A stretch of 27,719 bases of DNA from an uncultured Moraxella sp. (GTDB taxonomy: Bacteria > Pseudomonadota > Gammaproteobacteria > Pseudomonadales > Moraxellaceae). The stretch spans positions 1-27,719 of the forward strand of contig CAKMOY010000091.1 of the NCBI GenBank assembly GCA_927911235.1. Reading direction: 5' to 3'. Both the position numbers and the translations under genes were made by a program. Under the pieces are notes generated by a model that saw nothing but the letters and a program-made list of their open reading frames with translations, searched no databases and was not told the origin of the DNA. Shown one piece after another: positions 9,361 to 18,451 of this stretch (position 1 is the first letter of the stretch; each line of letters starts with the position of its first letter).

Positions 9361-10176
9361 ATGCGTATTTTTGCTTTTAGTCTGTTAAGTTTGCCAATTT
9401 TTTTGACCGCTTGCACAGGCGGTAGCAGTGGCAACCAAACAACCCCAACCCAATCCACCACAACCCCAAGCCAAACCACGCTAAAAGGCTTTGAACAATG
9501 CCAACAACAGTTTTTGCAAAGCACACAGCCGACCCTGCCTGCCAACTTTGTCAAAGACAGCTATCCGCTTTGTTTTGATGGCTTTGCGGTGATGTATTCG
9601 GGCATTTCTCGCACGCCGATTTGGGTAACAGAATATTTGACACGTCAACGTTTGACCTATGCTAAACAGTTGCCACGAGAAAATAATTTTCATGCAGAAT
9701 CACGCTTGCCAACAGCGTTGCGTAGTGAGTTGGCGGACTATAGAAATTCAGGTTACGACCGTGGACACCTTGCCCCAAATGCCGATATGTCAAACAAAAA
9801 TTCACAGTTTGACAGTTTTAGCCTTGCCAATATCGCCCCACAGCACCCAGACAATAACCAAAAAAATTGGGTAAAAATTGAACAAAAGGTCAGAGAACTC
9901 ACCAATCAATACGGTCAAGCCTACGTGGTTACAGGGGTTAGTTACCTAAGCCCTAGAATCAACAAAATTAACAATCGTATCCTTGTGCCAAGCCATTTTT
10001 ATAAGGCGGTGTATTTTCCAAGCCAAAATCAAGCGGTTGCCTTTATCACGCCCAACGATGCCAGTCAACAAACGGATATTTTAAGTTTGCAACAGCTATA
10101 CGAACGCACTGGCGTGGACAGCTTTCCCACACTTAACTATCAAATTAAATCCAACAAAATGACCATTAAATTTTAA
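9361..10176 (+). CDS. Lipoprotein DNA/RNA non-specific endonuclease
   Basis: The protein starts MRIFAFSLLSLPIFLTAC, a signal peptide with lipobox LTAC and lipidated Cys18, followed by a Thr/Ser/Gln-rich linker (about 20-40). The nuclease domain contains DRGHLAP near 133-139, the betabeta-alpha-Me motif with catalytic His136, and LANIAPQHPDNNQKNW, which supplies the metal-binding Asn and conserved Trp of the Serratia nuclease/NucA family. The open frame reaches 24 codons further upstream, but the signal peptide and GAGAAA before ATG 9361 set the start. A membrane-anchored nuclease would degrade DNA or RNA outside the cytoplasm, for nutrient recovery or breakdown of extracellular DNA. A small acidic protein gene follows after 34 bases. 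Confidence 0.9.
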   Translation: MRIFAFSLLSLPIFLTACTGGSSGNQTTPTQSTTTPSQTTLKGFEQCQQQFLQSTQPTLPANFVKDSYPLCFDGFAVMYSGISRTPIWVTEYLTRQRLTYAKQLPRENNFHAESRLPTALRSELADYRNSGYDRGHLAPNADMSNKNSQFDSFSLANIAPQHPDNNQKNWVKIEQKVRELTNQYGQAYVVTGVSYLSPRINKINNRILVPSHFYKAVYFPSQNQAVAFITPNDASQQTDILSLQQLYERTGVDSFPTLNYQIKSNKMTIKF

Positions 10177-10210
10177 CAACTTATTTAAAAAAAATTAATA
10201 AGGAACAATC

Positions 10211-10490
10211 ATGAGTAATTTTGCACCCTTTCAAAACGACAGCCAATCTGTCAGTATCAGCACCGATGTTGGTGAAATCACCTTTGAAAATCAAGGTGAC
10301 CAAGTCAATATGTACGGCAATGCCAGTTTTACCATTGACAAACAAAGCCTTGAATTAGCCAAACAGTTGCAACAACAATTTGCCGAAATGGTGGATTTTT
10401 GCAAAAAATGGGGCAAGTCAGATTGACCACGCCCAAATTGCCCAAGAACAACAAGCCAACGTTACCGAAGTGACAAATCCTTTTTTATAA
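10211..10490 (+). CDS. Small acidic protein of unknown function, frameshifted near the C-terminus
   Basis: ATG 10211 is preceded by AAGGAACAATC, a strong ribosome binding site. The open frame gives 71 residues ending at 10426. Removing one A from the A6 run at 10403-10408 continues the protein as VDFCKNGASQIDHAQIAQEQ and on to TAA at 10488-10490, about 92 residues; the longer Gln/Ala-rich ending looks more natural than the truncated one. The repaired protein has roughly twelve Asp/Glu against three Lys and no Arg, so it is acidic, and has no signal peptide or membrane segment. I do not recognise the family. Its position directly after the nuclease gene suggests a functional link, possibly as inhibitor, but that is speculation. 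Confidence 0.6.
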
Positions 10491-10578
10491 AAGCATGACA
10501 CCCAATATTTAACAAGCATTTGTTGAGTATCGCAAGCCCTACCCAACTTATAAAATAGCTTTATATTTTGGTTTTAGA

Positions 10579-11898
10579 TTATTTAGCACGATTTAACACC
10601 AAATTTAACACAATGGCGGTCAAAGTCGCTGTGCCAATACCGCCCAAATTAAACTGTCCAATATGTAAGCTAAAATCTCCTGCCCCCATAATCAGCGTTA
10701 CCGCACCGATAATCAGATTGCTATTTTGGCTAAAATCAATTTTGTTATCTTGCCAAATTTTGACACCTGCAATGGTGATAAGACCAAACACCACAATAGA
10801 CGCACCGCCAAGCAAGGCTGACCGGAATACTGTGAATAATCGCCCCAAATTTTTGGTGATAAAACCCCAATAATACCGCAACCAAACCTGCCACCACAAA
10901 AAATGGTGGTAGAAATACACTTTTGTTACCGCCATCACGCCAATATTTTCGGCATAAGTGGTAACGCCAGTTCCGCCACAGCCAGCTGACAACATGGTAC
11001 ACGCCCCATCAGCAAAAAACGCTCGCCCCATATAAGGCGACACGCTTTGACCTGTCATTGCTTCCACTGCCTTGATATGCCCCAAATTTTCGGCAACTAA
11101 AATAAACGCTACAGGGGCGATTAAAATAATGGCATTCGTGTCAAACGTTGGGTGATAAAAATTTGGCAAACCAAACAAAGGAGCATTGGCAATCGGTGCA
11201 AAATCAATCGGTGTACCAAATCCCATCACATTGGCTAACACAAAATAAGCAACATACGCCAAAACTAAGCCAATTAACAACAAAAGTCTTCGAACCATGC
11301 CCCGAGCAAACACCGCCACACCGCTGATACACAGCACCGTCATCAAGGCAACCCAACTGTCAAACTGATTGCCAGATACGCCTTTGATGGTAACAGGGGC
11401 AAGATTTAGCCCAATAATCATCACAATCGCCCCTGTAACAATCGGTGGCATCAATTTTTCAATCCATGCCACACCTGTTTTCATCACCAATAAGCCAATC
11501 ATCGCATAAATCGCACCGCACGCCATGATACCGCCTAAGGCAACCGATAAATTTAAATTTGCCCCAGACCCTGCATAAGCGGTGGCAGTAATGACAGGGG
11601 CGATAAAGGCAAAACTTGAGCCTAAATAACTCGGCACTCGTCCACCTGTCAAAAAGAAAAACAAAATCGTGCTAATGCCTGCCATTAAAATTGCCAAATT
11701 GGCATCAAATCCCATTAATAAAGGTGCTAAAACTGTTGCCCCAAACATGGCAAAAGCGTGTTGCAAGCCCAATAATATACTTTTGTCAATTGGCAAATAT
11801 TCATGAATACCAACAGGATGATGGTCAAGATGTCCATCGTATTTTTGCCATTTTGGAAACCAGCCTGTGTCTGCGTTGTTGTGCGTTGTGTCGTTCAT
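10579..11898 (-). CDS. uraA: Uracil/xanthine permease (NCS2 family), UraA-like, with compensating indels
   Basis: The protein is an NCS2 nucleobase:proton symporter in the inner membrane, importing uracil or a related base. Visible family features are GLQHAFAMFGATVLAPLLMG near the N-terminus, the AENLGHIKAVEAMTG segment with the conserved Glu, and GCGGTGVTTYAENIGV. ATG 11898 with GGGAT upstream is the start; the open frame extends 37 codons further with no family similarity. Between about 10913 and 10816 (+ coordinates) the frame is wrong: three extra bases (in AAA 10913-10915, A6 10898-10903 and GG 10816-10817) together keep the frame open but replace about 33 residues with a scrambled stretch. 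Read in the alternative frames, this region gives FFVVAGLVAVLLGF and FGAIIHSIPV, which fit the family. Confidence 0.88.
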   Translation of the reverse strand: MNDTTHNNADTGWFPKWQKYDGHLDHHPVGIHEYLPIDKSILLGLQHAFAMFGATVLAPLLMGFDANLAILMAGISTILFFFLTGGRVPSYLGSSFAFIAPVITATAYAGSGANLNLSVALGGIMACGAIYAMIGLLVMKTGVAWIEKLMPPIVTGAIVMIIGLNLAPVTIKGVSGNQFDSWVALMTVLCISGVAVFARGMVRRLLLLIGLVLAYVAYFVLANVMGFGTPIDFAPIANAPLFGLPNFYHPTFDTNAIILIAPVAFILVAENLGHIKAVEAMTGQSVSPYMGRAFFADGACTMLSAGCGGTGVTTYAENIGVMAVTKVYFYHHFLWWQVWLRYYWGFITKNLGRLFTVFRSALLGGASIVVFGLITIAGVKIWQDNKIDFSQNSNLIIGAVTLIMGAGDFSLHIGQFNLGGIGTATLTAIVLNLVLNRAK

Positions 11899-12244
11899 AG
11901 TTATCCCAATAAAAGATTGCCCCAGTGATAAAAAAATTGAGTTATTATAATAGAAATGTTGTGAATTTGTAATGTTTTTATATCGCTTTGATGAGATTTT
12001 TTTGAGCAAACAAAAAACTAAAATTTTGTTAAAATTTATAAAAAACGCTTCACAATGAATGTGTTATTTGCATAAAATTTAGCAAAATTTCTTATTGTAA
12101 TGTTACACTTTGTTGTATTTTCACAAAAATCACGCTTTATCTGTTTTATTTTGCGTTTTATCCATGACTTTTTGTTGTGATTGTGGTTAAATTACCGCCA
12201 ATCTTTAAAAACTGACCTTTTAACTGATATCTTTGGGAATGTTT
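11899..12244. other. Divergent intergenic region between uraA and the NlpD-like gene
   Basis: About 346 bases, very AT-rich, holding the uraA promoter (described separately) and presumably the promoter of the NlpD-like gene, for which I see no clear hexamer pair. No terminator, repeat copy or small gene with a convincing ribosome binding site was seen. Confidence 0.5.
11944..11972 (-). promoter_or_regulatory. Sigma70-type promoter of uraA
   Basis: On the minus strand TTACAA (complement of 11967-11972) is followed after exactly 17 bases by a perfect TATAAT (complement of 11944-11949). The -10 lies about 46 bases before the uraA ATG at 11898, leaving a short leader without an obvious hairpin. 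Confidence 0.6.
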
Positions 12245-12991
12245 ATGTCTATTTTGTCAAAATCTTTTACTTTAACCACTGGTATTGTTACCGCAAGTTT
12301 GCTTTTAGTTGCTTGTTCATCAAAACCTGCAACAGTCAAAACATCAAGCACCAATTACCGCAATATCCCCATGTATCACACGGTTCAACGTGGTGATACA
12401 GTCAGCAAAATCGCCAACCGTTATGGTTTAAATTATCGTCAAATCGGTATGTTAAACCGCTTGGACAGCAATTATACCATTCACCCCGGGCAACGCTTGC
12501 AATTGACTGCCACACAACAAAGACAACAAGTACAAACTCGTGCGACCTCTCGCCCTGTTACGGTTGCTACCCCATCAACTGCCACTCACACACAAAGCTT
12601 TAACACCGTGCCAAGCTATACCAGTAGTACAAAATGGTTGCCACCTGTTAATGGTCGTTTGATTCGTGGTTATGATGAAACGGCTGGCACTCGTGGCGTA
12701 TGGTATGCAGCTCCACGTGGTTCAGCCGTTTCTGCCAGCCAAGCAGGCACTGTAATCTATGTGGGCAATGGTTTGCCAGAGTATGGCAATTTGGTGATGA
12801 TTCAGCATAATAACGACTATATTACCGCTTACGCCCATTTGGCAAACTTTGCCGTCAAAGAAAAACAAATCGTACAAGCAGGGCAAACTATCGGCACAGT
12901 CGCCCATGTCAATGCGGTTAATCAGCCTGCCGTTGAATTTCAAATCCGCTATCGTGGCTCGCCGATTAACCCTATTAATATGTTAAAATAA
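12245..12991 (+). CDS. NlpD-like lipoprotein with LysM and degenerate M23 (LytM) domain
   Basis: The protein (about 248 residues) begins with a lipoprotein signal ending LLLVACSS (Cys24). A LysM peptidoglycan-binding domain spans about 44-87 (YHTVQRGDTVSKIANRYG), then a Gln/Thr/Ser-rich linker, then an M23 domain at about 145-245 with YGNLVMIQHNNDYITAYAHL. The usual metal ligands are missing: the terminal LHFE-type motif reads AVEFQ, and the first His/Asp motif is absent. Catalytically dead M23 domains of this kind activate N-acetylmuramoyl-L-alanine amidases during daughter-cell separation (NlpD, EnvC), so that role is inferred here. Start ATG 12245 has GGGA six bases upstream; TTG 12233 is unlikely. 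It converges on lpxB. Confidence 0.85.
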   Translation: MSILSKSFTLTTGIVTASLLLVACSSKPATVKTSSTNYRNIPMYHTVQRGDTVSKIANRYGLNYRQIGMLNRLDSNYTIHPGQRLQLTATQQRQQVQTRATSRPVTVATPSTATHTQSFNTVPSYTSSTKWLPPVNGRLIRGYDETAGTRGVWYAAPRGSAVSASQAGTVIYVGNGLPEYGNLVMIQHNNDYITAYAHLANFAVKEKQIVQAGQTIGTVAHVNAVNQPAVEFQIRYRGSPINPINMLK

Positions 12992-13003
12992 TCAAAATTG
13001 CAT

Positions 13004-14264
13004 TTAAAATCCAAACCACGCATTTATCACAGCGACCGCAGGGTTAACATTGCTCTGCTGTCGCAACGTTTGTGTGGTTTGGCTTAACTCGTGTAACTGT
13101 TGTTGATATTTTTGCGGGGTCAAATTTTGTTGTACCGTTCGGCAAATATTATCCGCTGTCGCTTCATCTTGGATTAATTCTGGCACGATTTGCTTGTTTG
13201 CCAAAATATTGGGCAATGCCACATAATCAATTTTTACCAAACGTTTGGCAAGCCAATATGTCAACGGTTTCATGGTATAAGTTACCACCATCGGACGGTT
13301 TAACAACATCGCTTCAAGGGTCGCTGTGCCTGATGCCAACAAAATCAAATCTGATATTGCCATAATTTGCTGACTAAAGTTGGCAATATTTTCATCACAA
13401 CAGACGACCACACGTTCTTGTAACTGATTTGGTTCATTTTGCAAATATTGTTCAACCATGGTTTTAAAATTTTGATTAATCGTTGGAATAATAAAACAAA
13501 GTTGATTATCCATCAGCAATAATTTGTGCATACTTTCTAACATATTGGGTAAAATACTGGCAATTTCACTCCGCCTAGAACCCGGCATAACGGCGATTAA
13601 ATGGCTCATGTCGTCTTTTTTGCCTTTGCCAAAGGACGCAAAAAATTGGTGCAAATATGGATTTTCCCAAATCAAATTCAACCGCAAATCTAACACATCG
13701 GTATGCAATAATTTTTTGTCAATGGTTTTTAACAATGGGTGTCCGACACACACCGCAGGATGATGATGTTTTTGGTAAACGTCCAACTCAAACGGAAACA
13801 GACACAGCACCAAATCAGTAGACTGTTTGATATTGTGAATCCGCCCTTCTCGCCACGCCCAAATAGATGGACTGACGTATTGCACACAAAAAACGCCTGT
13901 GGGTTTGAGTTTTTTTCCCAGTCTTAAATTAAAATCAGGTGCGTCAATGCCAACAAAAATGTCAATTTTTTTATCAAAAAAAGTTTGTAAAAATCTCATC
14001 TCTGGCGGCGAACAAATCCGACAAATGCGAAATCACTTCCACCAAGCCCATCACCGACAGCCTTGACATATCAATGATAGACTTTAGCCCCAACGCCTGC
14101 ATTTTGCTACCGCCCACGCCGACCCATGTGATATCATCTCGCAAATTGTTCATTTGATGCATAAAATCCGCACCCAAGGCATCGCCAGAAATTTCGCCTG
14201 CAACAATACCGATGGTGAGTGGTTTCAGTTGGGTTTTTACCAAATTGATGGTTTGTGTTGTCAT
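13004..14264 (-). CDS. lpxB: Lipid-A-disaccharide synthase LpxB, frameshifted at a homopolymer
   Basis: LpxB condenses UDP-2,3-diacylglucosamine with lipid X to form the lipid A disaccharide at the inner membrane. The N-terminal part carries IGIVAGEISGDALGADF and VGVGGSKMQALG; the C-terminal part has FVGIDAPDFNLRLGKKLK, SPSIWAWREGR, MPGSRRSEI and SGTATLEAMLLNRPMVVTY, all typical of this GT19 glycosyltransferase. The frame breaks at the A7 run 13976-13982 (+ strand): removing one base joins DEIFTNFF directly to DKKIDIFVGID. The repaired length is about 419 residues, slightly longer than usual. ATG 14264 is chosen over the upstream TTG 14276. A MITE lies immediately upstream, between this gene and divergent aroG. 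Confidence 0.92.
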
Positions 14265-14283
14265 ATTTTTTACCAATTTTTGT

Positions 14284-14493
14284 TAGAACCTGTTCACAAT
14301 TAATTTTTCTAACTAAAAATGAGATAAATCGCAGGTTTTTCAAGGAAAAAACACAGGCTGATAGTCATTCTATTAGGCAAGTTTTTGACGAAGAAAAACA
14401 AGATTTAGCCATTTATTTTTAGCAGAAAAAGCATAGGTTTGTGTATAAAATTTCACAAAAATTGATTTGCGAATTAATTGTGAACAGGTTCTA
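14284..14493. mobile_element. MITE-like element with 22-bp perfect terminal inverted repeats
   Basis: The left end (14284-14305) begins TAGAACCTGTTCACAATT and is the exact reverse complement of the right end (14472-14493). The element is about 210 bases, encodes no transposase and has an interior with A-rich stretches and the short interrupted palindrome around GATAGTCATTCTAT. A second copy at the right edge of the window shares the left end and the motifs GATAAATCGC and TTTTCAAG. TA at each outer end could be a duplicated target dinucleotide, as in IS630/Tc1-type transposition, but it may be part of the repeat. It sits in the lpxB-aroG divergent region and may have brought or displaced promoters. 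Confidence 0.85.
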
Positions 14494-14660
14494 GTACTTT
14501 TATGATTTATACTTTCATGCTAAAATATTAACATAAGGTTATGCTAAATTAAACTAAAAGTAAGCAACAATTTACAATCAATTAATGACAAAAACACATT
14601 TTTAGTTTATAGTGAGTGTTCTTTTTTAACTTTTATTGTCAATGATAAAATGTGAACGCT

Positions 14661-15758
14661 ATGACTACTTTTTCCCAAACTGATACCGCAGATATTGATA
14701 ACGTGAACCTTGACGCAATTTTGCCACTGGCAACCCCAGCCGAGCTAAAAACCGAGCTACCTTTGACGGATAAAGCCTACCAAACGGTGTTAAAAGGACG
14801 TGAAACCATCAAAAATATTTTAGATGGCAAAGACAAACGCTTGCTGATGGTGATTGGACCTTGCTCAATCCATGATATCAAAGCCGCCCACGAATATGCC
14901 GATAAACTTGCCGTACTTGCCAAAGAGATTGAAGACAGTATTTATATTGTCATGCGTGTGTACTTTGAAAAACCACGTACTACCGTTGGTTGGAAAGGGC
15001 TTATCAACGACCCAGACATGAACGACAGCTTTGATATTAACAAAGGCTTAAAAATCGCTCGTCAATTGTTAATTGATTTAAACGAAAAAGGTTTACCTTG
15101 TGCAACCGAAGCACTTGACCCAAACACCCCACAATATATCCAAGACTTAATTAGTTGGTCTGCCATCGGTGCAAGAACCACCGAAAGCCAAACCCACCGT
15201 GAAATGTCATCAGGCTTGTCATGCCCTGTTGGTTTTAAAAACGGCACAGACGGCGGTATGACGGTTGCGGTCAACGCCATGCAAGCGGTCAAATCTGGAC
15301 ACAGCTTTTTGGGCTTGTCGGCTGATGGCAAAGTGTCAATCATCAAATCCAAAGGCAACCCTTATTCGCACGTGGTATTGCGTGGCGGAAATGGCAAACC
15401 AAACTATGATGCAGCCGCTGTGGCTCAAGCTGAAAACGAGCTTGCCAAAGGCAAAGTCACAGGCAAAATCATGGTGGATTCTAGCCATGCCAATTCAAAC
15501 AAAGACCCCTTTTTGCAACCGATGGTGATTCACAATATCGGTGAACAAATCGTCAATGGCAACCGCTCAATCATTGGTATGATGGTAGAAAGTCATCTTA
15601 AAGGCGGTCGCCAAGATTTGACCGCAGATTTATCAAAACTTGAATATGGCAAATCTATCACTGATGGTTGCCTAGACTGGGAAAGCACCGTTGTGTCATT
15701 GCACCAACTGCGTGATATGATAAAAGATATCTTACCAAACCGTCAATTAAATGATTGA
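14661..15758 (+). CDS. aroG: 3-deoxy-7-phosphoheptulonate (DAHP) synthase, AroG/AroF/AroH type
   Basis: The enzyme joins phosphoenolpyruvate and erythrose 4-phosphate in the first step of the shikimate pathway. Motifs of the class I (short) family are visible: LLMVIGPCSIHD near 61-72, MRVYFEKPRTTVGWKGL, ARTTESQTHREM, KNGTDGGMTVAVNAM and VDSSHANSNKDP. Length from ATG 14661 is 365 residues, normal for the family; a GTG three codons earlier is less likely. Which aromatic amino acid inhibits it cannot be decided from sequence alone, so the aroG symbol is a convention. About 165 bases of AT-rich leader separate it from the MITE, and a strong terminator follows directly. Confidence 0.93.
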   Translation: MTTFSQTDTADIDNVNLDAILPLATPAELKTELPLTDKAYQTVLKGRETIKNILDGKDKRLLMVIGPCSIHDIKAAHEYADKLAVLAKEIEDSIYIVMRVYFEKPRTTVGWKGLINDPDMNDSFDINKGLKIARQLLIDLNEKGLPCATEALDPNTPQYIQDLISWSAIGARTTESQTHREMSSGLSCPVGFKNGTDGGMTVAVNAMQAVKSGHSFLGLSADGKVSIIKSKGNPYSHVVLRGGNGKPNYDAAAVAQAENELAKGKVTGKIMVDSSHANSNKDPFLQPMVIHNIGEQIVNGNRSIIGMMVESHLKGGRQDLTADLSKLEYGKSITDGCLDWESTVVSLHQLRDMIKDILPNRQLND

Positions 15759-15770
15759 TTGTATGACATA

Positions 15771-15800
15771 AAAAAAACGGCTAAATCTAGCCGTTTTTTT
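15771..15800. terminator. Bidirectional Rho-independent terminator between aroG and rseP
   Basis: CGGCTA (15778-15783) and TAGCCG (15788-15793) pair over a 4-base loop, flanked by A7 on the left and T7 on the right. The symmetrical flanks allow it to end both aroG (+) and rseP (-), which converge here. Confidence 0.9.
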
Positions 15801-15825
15801 GGTTTTATAAAATTGTATTAAAAAA

Positions 15826-17193
15826 TCAAAACAGCCGACTGATATCATTGCCAATCGCCAACAGCATAAATGCCCCCATAATCAGCATACCAATGTTTAA
15901 ACCAACAAGTTGCACCTGCTCTGGTAAGGGTTTGCCACGAATCAGCTCAATGGCATAATACACCAAATGCCCACCATCAAGCACAGGAATGGGTAACAAA
16001 TTTAGCACCGCAAGGCTTAAACTAATCATCGCCATAAAGTTTAGAACCGCTTCCCAACCGATACTAAAGCTGTGATTGGCAACTTTGGCAATGGTAATCG
16101 GTCCTGAAATGTTGTCAATACCAATCAAGCCTGTTAGCATTTTTCCCATAGATTTTAGGGTCATGGCACTCAAATCATACGTGCGATACACCGCTTGCCC
16201 TAATGCTGGAATAGGCTCATACACCACCGTTTTTTGGTATTCTTGGGGAATTTTGATTTCGCTTTTTTGCACTCCTGCCCCAATTTGTCCTTGTTTATAG
16301 CCCATCGTGTCTTTGATAAGTTGCGGAATAATTTGTAATTCAACCGTTTTACCATCTCGCAATACTTTGACATTGAGCATATTTTCAGGATTTTCACGAA
16401 TGATTTTGGTAAAACTTATCCAATCACTTATCGCCCTGTCATTGACCGACAAAATTTTATCCCCTGTTTTTAAGCCTTGTCGCATGGCAGGGCTATTTGG
16501 GCTGATATCACCTACAATCGGCACAATGGTCGGTTGCCACGGCAATACACCGAGACTTTCTAGGCTGTCCACAGGTTTGCCATTTTTTTCTTGCATAAAT
16601 TGATTGACGGATAAGGCATGGTTAAATGTGCCATTGGCGTTTTGCACGGTAACATCAATTTTACCTGTCTCGCCCATTCTATCGGCTAAGGCGTAGTTGA
16701 TGGTTTGCCAACTGCTGACCGCTTTGTTATCAATGGCAGTGATTTCATCGCCAATTTGCAAAGTTGTTTCACTTGCTGGCGTATTTGGCAAAATTGAGCC
16801 GATTTTTGTGGACAATTGTATGCTTGGGGTCATGAGTAACAACCAAAACAGTCCAATAGCAATGATTAAATTCATCACAGGACCTGCCGCCACAATGGCA
16901 ATTTTTTTGAGTGGGTGTTGATTGTTAAAGGCAAGGTGGCGTTCGTTTTCGGCGACTTTGCCTTCTCGCTCGTCCAACATTTTGACATAACCACCGAGTG
17001 GAATGGCGGAAATAGCGTAATTAATTTCAGTTTTTTTACTTGTCCAACTGACAATTTTTGGACCAAAACCGATGGAATAAGTCAAAACTTTGACACCGCA
17101 TAACCGAGCCACGATATAATGCCCCCATTCGTGCAAGGCGACCAAAGGCCCTAGCACAATGATAGCTGACAATACAATTAAGATAAAACTCAT
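15826..17193 (-). CDS. rseP: Site-2 zinc metalloprotease RseP
   Basis: RseP is the inner-membrane M50 protease that cuts anti-sigma factors and signal-peptide remnants within the membrane. The zinc motif HEWGH lies at 21-25 in the first helix, and NLLPIPVLDGGHL near the C-terminus supplies the third ligand Asp. Two PDZ domains lie between (one around QIGDEITAIDNKAV, the other around LKTGDKILSVNDRAI). The 455-residue length and layout match E. coli RseP. ATG 17193 has AAGGTGATGT as ribosome binding site. It lies about 50 bases after dxr, a common gene order, so they are probably co-transcribed; the frame is intact. Confidence 0.95.
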   Translation of the reverse strand: MSFILIVLSAIIVLGPLVALHEWGHYIVARLCGVKVLTYSIGFGPKIVSWTSKKTEINYAISAIPLGGYVKMLDEREGKVAENERHLAFNNQHPLKKIAIVAAGPVMNLIIAIGLFWLLLMTPSIQLSTKIGSILPNTPASETTLQIGDEITAIDNKAVSSWQTINYALADRMGETGKIDVTVQNANGTFNHALSVNQFMQEKNGKPVDSLESLGVLPWQPTIVPIVGDISPNSPAMRQGLKTGDKILSVNDRAISDWISFTKIIRENPENMLNVKVLRDGKTVELQIIPQLIKDTMGYKQGQIGAGVQKSEIKIPQEYQKTVVYEPIPALGQAVYRTYDLSAMTLKSMGKMLTGLIGIDNISGPITIAKVANHSFSIGWEAVLNFMAMISLSLAVLNLLPIPVLDGGHLVYYAIELIRGKPLPEQVQLVGLNIGMLIMGAFMLLAIGNDISRLF

Positions 17194-17243
17194 ACATCAC
17201 CTTTTAGGCTTAACTCTCAAAATTCACACGTTTATAAATGTCA

Positions 17244-18437
17244 TCATGGTAATAACCGACTTGCCAACTGCCGAGCTTGATTATCAACTGCTAAAATGTC
17301 TTCTAATGAAGCAATTTTTTGGCTTTGAATTTGATTTAACACTTGTTCATTCATATCCGCAATATCCGTTAAACGAATTTTTTCGTCTAAAAACGCTTGC
17401 ACCGCCACTTCATTACTCGCATTTAACGCAATACACGCATAACTGCCCGCTTGCATGGCTTGATACGCCAATGCTAAACATTTAAATTTTGTCAAATCAG
17501 GTTTTAAAAAAGTCAAATTGCTTAGGCTAAATAAATCCAACCGTTCAACGCCACTATTTATCCGTTCAGGATACGCCAACGCATGAGCAATCGGTGTTCG
17601 CATATCAGGCGAACCTAGCTGTGCCAAAAACGAACCGTCCACATATTCCACCATAGAATGAACAATACTTTGTGGGTGCATGACAACATCAATGTCCACC
17701 ACAGGCATATTGAATAAATAACTGGCTTCAATCAGCTCTAGTCCTTTGTTCATCATAGTAGAAGAGTCCACCGAGATTTTTTTGTCCCATTGACCAATTT
17801 GGGTGCTTGACCGCTTGGGCGACACTGGCATTTTGCATTTGTTCAAAAGTTTTATCCAAAAACGAACCGCCAGATGCCGTCAGCCACAACTTTTTGATGC
17901 CGTGCTTTTTATCATGAATCGCAGTGGGATTTTGTTGGATATCGGTCGGCAAACATTGAAAAATCGCATTGTGTTCGCTGTCTAAGGGCAACAAAGTCGC
18001 ACCAGATTTGGCAACTTCATTTATCATCAACTCGCCTGCCATCACCAAGGCTTCTTTATTGGCAAGTAGTACGATTTTGCCCGCTTTGACCGCTGATAAG
18101 GTTGAAGACAACCCTGCCGAGCCGACGATGGAAGCCACGAGCATATCCACGTCATCATGACTGGCTAAGGTGTCTAGTCCATCTTTTCCGCTTAAAATTT
18201 GGCAAGGTAAGCCAAGCTGTTGTAATTGCTGATGAAAAAAATCCACTTTGTCATCAGGCACGCAGACAAATTTTGGCAAAAACGTTTGGCAAAGGCTTAA
18301 TAATTTATCCAAACGAGAAAAACCAGACAACCCCACGACTTCATAGCGGTCTAAATTTTGGGCGATAACGGATAAAGTGCTATCGCCAATTGAGCCTGTC
18401 GCCCCTAAATAGCAATGCGTTTTTTTAGTTGAGTCAT
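17244..18437 (-). CDS. dxr: 1-deoxy-D-xylulose 5-phosphate reductoisomerase (Dxr), two frameshifts
   Basis: Dxr converts DXP to MEP with NADPH in the non-mevalonate isoprenoid pathway. Family motifs are YLGATGSIGDSTL (NADPH binding), LLANKEALVMAGE, LPLDSEHNAIFQCL, TASGGSF and SVDSSTMMNKGLELIEA. The start ATG 18437 follows GAGAAAAACC, and the first codons read MTQLKK; one base then appears missing (probably in the A7 run opposite 18420-18426), since GATGSIG is in another frame. A second break is an extra base in the T7 run 17777-17783, after which SVDSSTMM continues in the shifted frame. The repaired length is about 397 residues, normal. The gene begins 14 bases after clpA ends and is followed by rseP. 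Confidence 0.9.
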
Positions 18438-18451
18438 GGTTTTTCTCTTTT

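Noticed and set aside
10891..10909. CCACCAC-A6-TGGTGG inverted repeat as a terminator
   Set aside because: It lies inside uraA coding sequence, has no following T run, and results from codons plus a likely indel.
10745..11002. Separate 85-residue minus-strand open frame inside uraA
   Set aside because: It contains the correct frame of a uraA transmembrane segment exposed by indels, not an independent gene.
17244..17846. Independent gene starting MNKCKMPVSP
   Set aside because: It is the C-terminal half of dxr after a frameshift at 17777-17783; the two halves join at SMGQK-ISVDSS.
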